A stretch of DNA of 64,000 nucleotides from Sphingopyxis terrae subsp. terrae NBRC 15098 (GTDB lineage: Bacteria; Pseudomonadota; Alphaproteobacteria; Sphingomonadales; Sphingomonadaceae): the NCBI RefSeq assembly GCF_001610975.1, contig NZ_CP013342.1, positions 1,116,001-1,180,000 of the forward strand, written 5' to 3'. Below are positions 45,474 to 53,736 of this stretch, piece by piece (within the stretch, counting starts at the first letter, position 1; every line of letters starts with the position of its first letter). The notes below the pieces were generated by a model. The model made no database searches, was not told where the DNA came from, and worked only from the letters and a program-made list of their open reading frames with translations. The position numbers and the translations under genes are program-made.

Positions 45474-46694
45474 TCAGCCGCCGTTGGCGCGAATCCATTT
45501 TTCGACGACCGGTGCAATCTCTTCCCGCCACTTGCGGCCGTTGAAGATGCCGTAGTGGCCGACGCCTTTTGCCATCAGATATTTCTTCTTGGCGGTCGGC
45601 AGTTCGGTGGCGAGGGTCAGCGCCGCCTTGGTCTGGCCGATCCCCGAAATATCGTCACGCTCGCCTTCGATCGCGAGCAGCGCAATATCGTCGATCTTGC
45701 CAAGGTCGACGATCTTGCCGCGATGCTCGAATTCGCGCTTGGGCAACAGATGGCGCTGGAAAACCGCATCGACCGTCTGGAGATAGAATTCGGCGGTCAT
45801 GTCGCAGACGGCGCGATATTCGTCATAGAATTCCTTGGTCTTGTCCGCACTCTCGCCATCACCGTCGACCAGATGCTTGAACATTTCCCAATGGCTCATC
45901 ATGTGATTGCCAAGGTTCATCGACATGAAGCCGGCAAGCTGCAGGAAGCCAGGATAGACGCGGCGCCCGGCGCCCGGATACCAGGCCGGAACCGTTGCGA
46001 TCACATTTTCCTGGAACCATGCATAAGGCCGCGTCGTCGCATGCTGGTTCACCGCGGTCGGCGCCTTGCGCGTGTCGATCGGCCCGCCCATCATCGTCAG
46101 CGTGCGCGGGCGGCACTTGTGCTTGTCGGCCGCCATGACAGCTGCGGCGGCGAGGCTCGGAACCGAAGGCTGGCACACGGCGAGCATATGCGCACCCGGC
46201 CCGATATGCTCGAGCCAGCCGATCAGATAGTCGATATAGTCATCGAGATCGAATTTGCCCGCTTCGAGCGGGACATTGCGGGCATCGCGCCAGTCGGTGA
46301 TCCACACATCATGGTCGGGGATCATCCGCTCGACCGTGCCGCGAAGCAGCGTCGCATAATGGCCCGACATCGGCGCGACGATCAGCAGCTTGGGCTTGCC
46401 GGCGCTTGCCGCGTGCCGGAAATGCTTGAGCTGGCCGAAGGGCTTGCGCGCCTCGATCGCTTCATCGACGCGCAGCGTCTCGCCATCGACGAGCGTCTCG
46501 TACAGTTCGAACCCCGGTTTGCCGCGCGGCGCCGAGGCGTGTGCAAAGACCTCGAGCGCCGAGGCGAACATCGGGCTCGCGCTGAAATAGCCGAGCGGAT
46601 TGGCGGGATGCTGGATGACCTGCGCGCCCGCGGTCGCCAATGCGCTCGCGCCCGCGAGCCAGCTGCGCTGCATGTCAAAAGCGTGGTACAGCAT
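45474..46694 (-). CDS. phaZ: Intracellular polyhydroxyalkanoate depolymerase
   Basis: 406 residues. The start MLYHAFDMQRSWLAGASALA is the family opening. Conserved segments include HPANPLGYFSASPMFASALE, the catalytic cysteine region AVCQPSVPSLAAAAV, TMMGGPIDTRKAPTAVN and the C-terminal histidine region VGHYGIFNGRKWR. It mobilises PHB granules. No polymerase gene is nearby. Confidence 0.95.
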   Translation of the reverse strand: MLYHAFDMQRSWLAGASALATAGAQVIQHPANPLGYFSASPMFASALEVFAHASAPRGKPGFELYETLVDGETLRVDEAIEARKPFGQLKHFRHAASAGKPKLLIVAPMSGHYATLLRGTVERMIPDHDVWITDWRDARNVPLEAGKFDLDDYIDYLIGWLEHIGPGAHMLAVCQPSVPSLAAAAVMAADKHKCRPRTLTMMGGPIDTRKAPTAVNQHATTRPYAWFQENVIATVPAWYPGAGRRVYPGFLQLAGFMSMNLGNHMMSHWEMFKHLVDGDGESADKTKEFYDEYRAVCDMTAEFYLQTVDAVFQRHLLPKREFEHRGKIVDLGKIDDIALLAIEGERDDISGIGQTKAALTLATELPTAKKKYLMAKGVGHYGIFNGRKWREEIAPVVEKWIRANGG

Positions 46695-47077
46695 AATCTG
46701 AATTCCTTGCGTCCGGTCGGGCGCTCTTCCGGCATCCCTGTTGGAGCACAGTCTAGGGCAACATCGCCATTGTGCAATGCATCAAAATCATTGCGCGGCG
46801 CCTGATGGATAATATTCCGGGACAGCGGCGGCCTCGGCCTGTTCGAGCACCTTCCGCCGCCGCGGCTTCATCGCTTCGCGCAGCGGCATGCCCTATCGCA
46901 TCACGCAGGCGGGCCTGCGTGCGGTGCCGGCGCGCAACTCGACAATCACTGAGCCGCAGGGCACGCGGGCAATCCGGCCCCGCGCTCCCTTTACGCAGCC
47001 TGGCTTCATGGTCCTTGAAGCAGATCGCCATTCTGCATCGTTGAGCGGCATCGGCGCGGCTGCTAGGGCGATGATCA
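46695..47077. other. Divergent intergenic stretch between phaZ and ABC exporter
   Basis: About 383 bp, likely holding both divergent promoters. It contains a near-perfect palindrome with arms CACGCAGGC and GCCTGCGTG and a 2-bp centre (46902-46921). An open frame 46888-47097 (69 residues, MPYRITQAGLRAVPARN...) overlaps the start of the ABC exporter and matches nothing I recognise; I treat it as unlikely. Confidence 0.4.
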
Positions 47078-48880
47078 ATGGCGACCAAATCCGATAAACC
47101 GAACCCACCCCGCAAGCTATCGAGCCTGCGCATGGTCTGGCATCATGCCAGCCGCTATCCGCTCCAGCTGCTGATCGCGGCGATCGCGCTCGGCATCGCG
47201 GCGATCGCAACGCTCGCGATCCCCTATCAATTCAAGGAGATGATCGATTCGGGCTTCGTCGCCGGCGGCGGCGATGTCAGCCCGCATTTCCGGTTCTTCT
47301 ACGTGATCGTTCTCATCCTCGCGATTGCGACGGCGCTCCGCTTCTATTTCGTGAGCTGGCTCGGCGAACGCACCGTCGCCGATATCCGCGAGGCGGTGCA
47401 GCGTAACCTTCTGCGCCTGGCCCCCGGCTTCTTCGAAGAAAACCGCCCCTCAGAAATCGCCTCGCGCATGACGGCGGACACGGCGATCATCGAACAGACC
47501 GTCGGAACCACGGTTTCGGTCGCACTGCGCAATACCGTTATGGGGATCGGCGGGATTGCCTATCTCTTCTCGCTCTCGCCGAAACTTACGGGCGGGATTC
47601 TGCTCGGCATCCCGATCATCATCATGCCGATCGTGCTGCTCGGGCGCCGCCTGCAAAACGTCTCGCGCTCAAGTCAGGATCGCGTCGCCGACATCGGTGC
47701 AACCACGGCCGAACAGCTCGGCGCAATGAAGATCGTCCAGGCCTTCGGGCAGGAAACGCGCGAGGCCGAACGCTTCACCAGCGCCGTCGAAGCCAATTTC
47801 GCCACCGCCAAACGCCGCATCCGGCTCCGGGCTACGATGACCGCGATTGTTATCGGGCTGCTGTTCGGAGCCATCACCACTTTGCTCTGGTATGGGGCCG
47901 AAGGCGTGGCCGCGGGCACGATCACGGGCGGCACCATTGCCGCCTTCGTCCTGACCGGCGGCCTTGTCGCGGGTGCGTTCGGCGCGCTGACCGAAGTCTA
48001 TGGCGATCTGCTTCGCGCGGCCGGTGCCGCCGAACGCCTCAATGAACTGCTGATCGCCGAGCCGAGCATTGCCCCGCCGCCGGCCCCTCGCGCTCTGCCG
48101 GAGACCGCGACCGGTACGCTCGAATTTGATCATGTCGAATTCCGCTACCCGACGCGCCCCGACGCGCCCGCGCTGCACGATTTCAGCCTATCCATTCGCG
48201 CGCGCGAAACGGTCGCGATCGTGGGCCCCTCGGGTGCCGGCAAATCGACGCTCTTCCAGCTCGCCGAGCGCTTCTACGATCCGCAAGGCGGCGAAATCCG
48301 CCTCGACGGCGTCGCGCTGCCCGAGCTCGACCCCGCCGACCTGCGCGCCCGGATCGCGATGGTGCCGCAGGAAACGGTGATATTCGCGGCGTCGGCGCGC
48401 GACAATCTGCGCTATGGCAACTGGCTGGCCACCGACGACGAGCTATGGGCCGCCGCGCGCGCGGCCAATGCGGAAGAATTTCTGCGCAAGCTTCCCGATG
48501 GCCTTGATACTTTCATGGGCGAAGGGGGCGCCCGCCTGTCGGGCGGCCAGCGTCAGCGTGTTGCAATCGCCCGCGCGCTGCTCCGCCGCGCGCCGCTGCT
48601 GCTACTCGACGAGGCCACCTCGGCGCTTGACGCCGAGTCCGAAAAACTCGTTCAGGATGCGCTCGAGGCGCTGATGCACGACCGCACCACCGTCGTCATC
48701 GCGCACCGCCTCGCGACCGTCCGCGCCGCCGATCGCATCATCGTGATGGACGAAGGCCGTATCGTCGAGGAAGGTCGCCACGACGATCTCGTCGCCGCCG
48801 ACGGGCTCTATGCACGGCTCGCGCGCCTGCAGTTCCAGGATAATCTTGCCGCCGATCAGGCAGCCGTGATGGAGAAATAG
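47078..48880 (+). CDS. MsbA-like ABC transporter, fused permease and ATPase
   Basis: 600 residues. Six transmembrane helices (for example LQLLIAAIALGIAAIATLAI, FFYVIVLILAIATALRFYF) are followed by an ATPase domain with GPSGAGKST, LSGGQRQR and LLLDEATSALD. The type is a lipid or drug exporter; the substrate cannot be told. The ATG at 47078 has no strong ribosome site. A DUF1993 gene follows 2 bp after the stop. Confidence 0.93.
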   Translation: MATKSDKPNPPRKLSSLRMVWHHASRYPLQLLIAAIALGIAAIATLAIPYQFKEMIDSGFVAGGGDVSPHFRFFYVIVLILAIATALRFYFVSWLGERTVADIREAVQRNLLRLAPGFFEENRPSEIASRMTADTAIIEQTVGTTVSVALRNTVMGIGGIAYLFSLSPKLTGGILLGIPIIIMPIVLLGRRLQNVSRSSQDRVADIGATTAEQLGAMKIVQAFGQETREAERFTSAVEANFATAKRRIRLRATMTAIVIGLLFGAITTLLWYGAEGVAAGTITGGTIAAFVLTGGLVAGAFGALTEVYGDLLRAAGAAERLNELLIAEPSIAPPPAPRALPETATGTLEFDHVEFRYPTRPDAPALHDFSLSIRARETVAIVGPSGAGKSTLFQLAERFYDPQGGEIRLDGVALPELDPADLRARIAMVPQETVIFAASARDNLRYGNWLATDDELWAAARAANAEEFLRKLPDGLDTFMGEGGARLSGGQRQRVAIARALLRRAPLLLLDEATSALDAESEKLVQDALEALMHDRTTVVIAHRLATVRAADRIIVMDEGRIVEEGRHDDLVAADGLYARLARLQFQDNLAADQAAVMEK

Positions 48881-48882
48881 CG

Positions 48883-49422
48883 ATGTCGCTCTATGATCTG
48901 ACCGTTCCCGCCTACGTCAATGCGCTCGGCGCGCTCTCGGCGCAGCTTGCAAAGGCGCAAACATGGGGTTCCGACAATGCCGTGGGTGAGCTGCAATTCG
49001 CCGCCGGCCGGCTGGCCCCCGACATGTTTCCCTTGCCGACGCAGATCCGTTTCGCCTGCGGCCAGGCCGTCAGCGGGCTTGCCCGGCTCGGCGCATCGGG
49101 CGGTCCCGATTTCCCCGATGACGCCGCGGACTTTGCGGAAATGCAGGATCAGATCGCGCGCACGCTGACTTTTCTCGATACGATCGACCCCGCGTCGCTC
49201 GGCGAGGACGATGATCGACCGGTCAGCTTCGATCTGCCCAACGGCATGGTCTTCGACCTTACCGCCGCGACCTATGTTCGCGACTGGGCGCTGCCGCAAT
49301 TCTACTTCCACGTCGTCGCGGCCTATGCCGTCATGCGTCATCTTGGGGTACCGCTCGGCAAGGCCGATTATGCCGGCTATATGATGCAACATCTACGCCC
49401 CGGCACAGCGCCGGCCGCCTGA
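48883..49422 (+). CDS. DUF1993 family protein
   Basis: 179 residues: SLYDLTVPAYVNALGALSAQ, LAPDMFPLPTQIRFACGQA, and YVRDWALPQFYFHVVAAYAV are the family landmarks. A four-helix bundle related to DinB-type proteins. Function unknown. It starts 2 bp after the ABC exporter and is probably co-translated. Confidence 0.93.
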   Translation: MSLYDLTVPAYVNALGALSAQLAKAQTWGSDNAVGELQFAAGRLAPDMFPLPTQIRFACGQAVSGLARLGASGGPDFPDDAADFAEMQDQIARTLTFLDTIDPASLGEDDDRPVSFDLPNGMVFDLTAATYVRDWALPQFYFHVVAAYAVMRHLGVPLGKADYAGYMMQHLRPGTAPAA

Positions 49423-49464
49423 CCGGCGCGCCCGACATCGGATACCCGCGCAGGGGGCTGTAAG

Positions 49465-49887
49465 TCAGACCAGACCGCCGTACCGCTGAATGCCGGGAAA
49501 CGCGATCTTGCTGCCCCCGTTGCGACGAATCGCGCCGATGGCCTGATCGACCCGCAGATAGCGCGCCCGCGCGTCGGGTTCGAACAGCAGCGTTGCCGGA
49601 ACCGCCCGCTCGGACGCTGCCTTCACCAGTTGGCCCAGTTCGGCGAGGTCGACGGCGTTGCCGTTCCAGCGAATGATGTCGCTGGTGTCGATGCTGACGC
49701 GATTTTGGTCGCGAACTTCGAAAGGCGCCGGACCGGCGGGCAGCGTGACATCGACCTTGTGCGTCGGCGGCGGAATGGTGATGACGAACATCACCAGCAT
49801 TACGAGCATGACGTCGATCAGCGGCGTGGTGTTGATGTCGGGGCTGCCGTTCGGATCGGCGCGAAAGATGCTGCGGCGTCGACGCAT
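49465..49887 (-). CDS. ExbD/TolR-type biopolymer transport protein
   Basis: 140 residues from ATG 49887, which is preceded by GGGAGAGACAG. One transmembrane helix (TPLIDVMLVMLVMFVITIPPP) carries the essential aspartate, followed by a periplasmic domain (HKVDVTLPAGPAPFE, TLLFEPDARARYLRVDQA). ExbD works with ExbB and TonB to energise outer-membrane uptake, but no exbB or tonB is beside it here. Confidence 0.92.
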   Translation of the reverse strand: MRRRRSIFRADPNGSPDINTTPLIDVMLVMLVMFVITIPPPTHKVDVTLPAGPAPFEVRDQNRVSIDTSDIIRWNGNAVDLAELGQLVKAASERAVPATLLFEPDARARYLRVDQAIGAIRRNGGSKIAFPGIQRYGGLV

Positions 49888-50083
49888 TCTGTCTCTCCCT
49901 GTCCATCGGGAGCGCCAACATTTCATCCTCGCGTGCCAGCGCGCCCGCCTTGTCCGAGGCAAACCCGTTCATCGAGGCGCCTCACAGATATGATATATCA
50001 TTTATCCTGAGGAGCAAGGCTCAAATTCTGCGTCGTCGCCCCGGCAAGCCCCGCCATCAGCCGCAGGTGTCATCGAAGAGCCC

Positions 50084-50128
50084 AAATAAAGAAAGGGCGG
50101 CACCTTGCGGTACCGCCCTTCTTTTTCG
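50084..50128 (-). terminator. Intrinsic terminator of the OmpA-type porin gene
   Basis: Read on the minus strand: arms GGGCGGTACC and GGTGCCGCCC around GCAA, followed by TTTCTTTATTT. It lies 31 bp after the stop at 50159. The plus strand also has T residues (TTCTTTTT) after the stem, so it could work both ways. Confidence 0.85.
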
Positions 50129-50158
50129 TCCAATCCCCGTCGGGGATGGAAACCGGTC

Positions 50159-51274
<1,116 letters not shown>

Positions 51275-51403
51275 AATGGATTCCCCTTTCAATTGAGATT
51301 ACGTCTCGACAGACGTCCTACTCGTGCCTTTGGTTCCACGCAAGTAAACAAATCGACAATCTGTTGCCAAAAAGTCGCACTTTCTGCGCGAACAGAAGCA
51401 AAA

Positions 51404-51720
51404 TCAGTCAGCGATCATAATACCATGCGCCACCATAAGCGCAAGCAGCGCGTCTATTGCCGCACGCGCTTCCAGGTCGATCGTCGTGCCCCCATCGGGA
51501 TTCGCAATAGCGATGGGTAGAGTCCATTTGGAGCCGCCGAAACGTAACGCGGCACCGTCGCTGATCCGTCTGACACGCATCCCGGACAAGGGCGCGACAA
51601 TTCGCCATCCGCCCGCGGTCCAGAGCGCCAGCCGACCCGCCTCGCTGGCCCATGCACCGGTCGCGGCTCCATCCACGATCCAGCAATTGCCCGCGGCAGG
51701 GGCTTCGGGCGGGGTTGCCA
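51404..51720 (-). pseudogene. C-terminal remnant of a DUF2793 (GTA/phage-associated) protein
   Basis: The frame from about 51720 to the stop at 51404 reads PPEAPAAGNCWIVDGAATGA, RLALWTAGGWRIVAPLSG and the tail EARAAIDALLALMVAHG. This matches my memory of DUF2793 domains, which lie at the end of gene transfer agent clusters in sphingomonads. No start codon belongs to it: the N-terminal half is missing and the preceding frame is that of the tail-protein remnant. Confidence 0.5.
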
Positions 51721-52113
51721 GCGGCCCATCAACGGCGGCGGGGAAAGGCGGAAATCGCCGACCTGTTGAACGGAAAGCGCGCTTCCCGCCGGTATTGCTG
51801 CCAGCAGCGCGGCATCCAGGACCAGCTGGGATCCAGTGCAATCCCACGGGCCGAGCCCCGGCATCAAGGGCACCAGCATCGTCTGCCACAGCTCGCGGCC
51901 CTCGCCGGGCAGATCGACCTGGCCGCGCCAGCCGTTACTGGCGCGGCTACGCCGCACCCTATGCGCCTCGATCGCGCCATCGGCAGCCGCGCACACATCT
52001 CCATGCAGCGGCGACAGCGGCCGCAGCGCTCGCGCCGCCGATGGCACGGGCACATCGACCAGTTCGATGCCACCTTGCGCCGTTGCCGATCTGCAGCAGA
52101 AAGGCGCTCCCAT
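51718..52113 (-). pseudogene. C-terminal remnant of a GTA gp15-like tail/host-specificity protein
   Basis: From 52113 the minus frame reads SATAQGGIELVDVPVPSAAR, ALRPLSPLHGDV, RVRRSRASNGWRGQVDLPGE, ELWQTMLVPLMPG and VQQVGDFRLSPPPL. The layout (RPLSPLHG, RRSR...GW...VD.P) is that of the end of GTA tail proteins. It has no 5' part, and after SPPPL runs out of frame into the DUF2793 remnant, so an internal deletion is inferred. Confidence 0.45.
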
Positions 52114-52175
52114 TTTTAATAGCCATCGTCTACATCTCTTCGCACATAATCATCCGCAAACTGGGGAGTCGCAGG

Positions 52176-52511
52176 ATGCTTGTTTTTTCCATTCTTCTCG
52201 CTGCCATGGCGCCGTCGCCCGCCGCCGCCGTCGACAATTCGCGTGCGGTCTTCACCAAATGCCTGCGCGATCACATGAAGAAGTCGCTCGAGGCAAAGAT
52301 GGGCGAAGCCGAATATGAACTCGCGCTCAAGGAAACCTGCGGCACCGAACGCGATGCGTTCCGCAGCGCAATAGTCGCGCTCGATCGCGCCGATGGCGAC
52401 ACTGCCGCCGAAGCGGCCGAAGACGCCGATTCGCAGGTCGAGGATTACCACGCGACCTTCATCGACAAGTTCAAGGATTATACCGAAACCAAGACAATGC
52501 CCGCCGACTAG
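52176..52511 (+). CDS. Small exported protein of unknown function
   Basis: 111 residues. Short signal peptide (MLVFSILLAAMAPSPAAA), then a helical, charged mature part (RAVFTKCLRDHMKKSLEAK, ELALKETCGTERDAFRSAIV) with two cysteines (KC..., TC...) likely forming a disulfide. The ATG at 52176 follows GGGGAG. No family is assigned. It lies within the row of phage-like remnants, on the opposite strand. Confidence 0.75.
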   Translation: MLVFSILLAAMAPSPAAAVDNSRAVFTKCLRDHMKKSLEAKMGEAEYELALKETCGTERDAFRSAIVALDRADGDTAAEAAEDADSQVEDYHATFIDKFKDYTETKTMPAD

Positions 52512-52612
52512 ACGCGGGACGAGGCGGGCGGACCAATTCGGACCGTCCGGCCATCACCCGCCATGCGGTGGCGAACGACCCGACGGGTCTCGGCCGGTTG
52601 CGGAATTTCTGC

Positions 52613-52732
52613 CACCCTCCCGCAGGGGGGAGCGGTTGGCGGTGGGCTTGCGACTTTGAATATACCCACTGCGCTGCGGCTAGCGAGCAAGCTCGCAACG
52701 CTCACTGCCGCTCCCCTTTGCGGGAGGGGAGG
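52613..52732. repeat. Opposed pair of palindromic repeats (BIME-like)
   Basis: Left copy (52613-52637) is CCCTCCCGCAGGGGGGAGCG; right copy (52707-52732) is its near reverse complement, CCGCTCCCCTTTGCGGGAGG followed by GG. The pair is separated by about 70 bp, and each copy can fold on itself. A related unit is at 53606-53636 and another at 15331-15367. Confidence 0.6.
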
Positions 52733-52795
52733 ACAGCGGACGCTTCAAGGCTCCGCTTCCCATCCCATCCCCGCCGCACTTGATTATTCCCTACC

Positions 52796-53100
52796 CTAAC
52801 CATCCCCAAACAGGCAGCGGCATCGCAGCGCCATCTCGTGCCACCAGCCGCCGTCGCGCCCGAAGCGCGTTCGCGTCCGTTCGACCCGCGCCCCCGCCAT
52901 CGCCCGGCCGTCGGCACCGCCGCGCAGCGCCCCCGCGATCGCCCCGCCGCGCCGGCAATCGTATAAGGGAAACATCTAGCGACAGGCTCGGCGCCCGCGA
53001 ACCGGCGTTGGCCGGGCACCGCGCCGCTCGGCGTCAGCGAGCCGGTCCCGCCCTCGTTGCACAGCGCGCGCACCATATCGGCGAAAAAGGGGGTCGGCAT
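52796..53100 (-). pseudogene. Frameshifted remnant of a phage/GTA-associated protein
   Basis: From ATG 53100 the frame reads MPTPFFADMVRALCNEGGTG, SLTPSGAVPGQRRFAGAEP and FPYTIAG, resembling the start of sphingomonad phage or GTA-linked proteins (GTGPLTLTG...GHRRFA). After about 50 residues it degenerates. Another frame then reads GGADGRAMAGARVERTRTRF, GRDGGWWHEMALRC and stops with TAG at 52796-52798. The two frames together suggest a gene of about 100 residues broken by an indel near 52950. Confidence 0.45.
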
Positions 53101-53219
53101 GGCAGGACCATCCTGTCGAATATTGACCTAATTTTGGAGTGGAATGCCGGCCGGTAGGCGCCCGGCCCGTCCCGAAAGGGAAGGGAGCCGGGACCGGGCG
53201 CCCTCGCGCACCAGCCGCT

Positions 53220-53522
53220 TTAGCTGGCGGCGAACTTAAACAGCTTGATGGCGTTCGAATCGATGATCGCACCGCCCACCCTTTTGGTTGCATAGAAATG
53301 CACGAAAGGCTTGTTGCTGAACGGATCGCGCAAGATTCCCGCCACCCGCGCCGACGCCGCGACATTCGACGATTCTGCCAGCGATGCCAGAAAAATGTCC
53401 ATCTGACTGCGAGCCGGACGTGGCCTGCCACCCGTCTCCCAAAACAAAGGGCCGGAACGCCCCTCCCGCATCGAAGGGTGCCGGCCCCAAACGCAGTTCT
53501 TCATGATGTGACCTCGTGCCAT
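53220..53522 (-). pseudogene. Fusion remnant: terminase-small-like N-terminus joined to major capsid C-terminus
   Basis: One 100-residue frame. Its first half, RSQMDIFLASLAESSNVAAS then ARVAGI, looks like the helix-turn-helix of GTA/phage terminase small subunits. Its second half, RDPFSNKPFVHFYATKRVGG, ending IKLFKFAAS, looks like the end of HK97-type major capsid proteins. A deletion between the two genes would give this in-frame join. Whether it is expressed is unknown. Confidence 0.45.
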
Positions 53523-53605
53523 AAGAGCGTGGTAATATCAATAGAAAATAACCTATATGGCTATTAGCTTGTCCGACCAGGAGATGGCGCCAAGGTCGCG
53601 CGCTG

Positions 53606-53636
53606 ATCTCCCCTCCTGCAGGCGGGAGGGGAGGAG
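53606..53636. repeat. CTCCCCTCC palindrome
   Basis: Arms CTCCCCTCC and GGGAGGGGAG around a short TGCAGGC loop. Same type as the elements at 15331-15367 and 52613-52732. It lies 100 bp before the S9 peptidase gene. Confidence 0.55.
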
Positions 53637-53736
53637 AAAATCACAACCCACCATCCCTTTCCCACCCGCTCGATTGACGCGCCGCGCCAGATGGTTACAC
53701 CCTCAACCATCCACCGGAAAAAGGGGCACCCATATT

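Noticed and set aside
46888..47097. 69-residue open frame before the ABC exporter
   Set aside because: No ribosome site, overlaps the exporter start, no family resemblance.
52976..53431. 152-codon minus-strand frame over the capsid-like remnant
   Set aside because: Other frame carries the capsid- and terminase-like residues; this one is Arg/Ser-rich noise.
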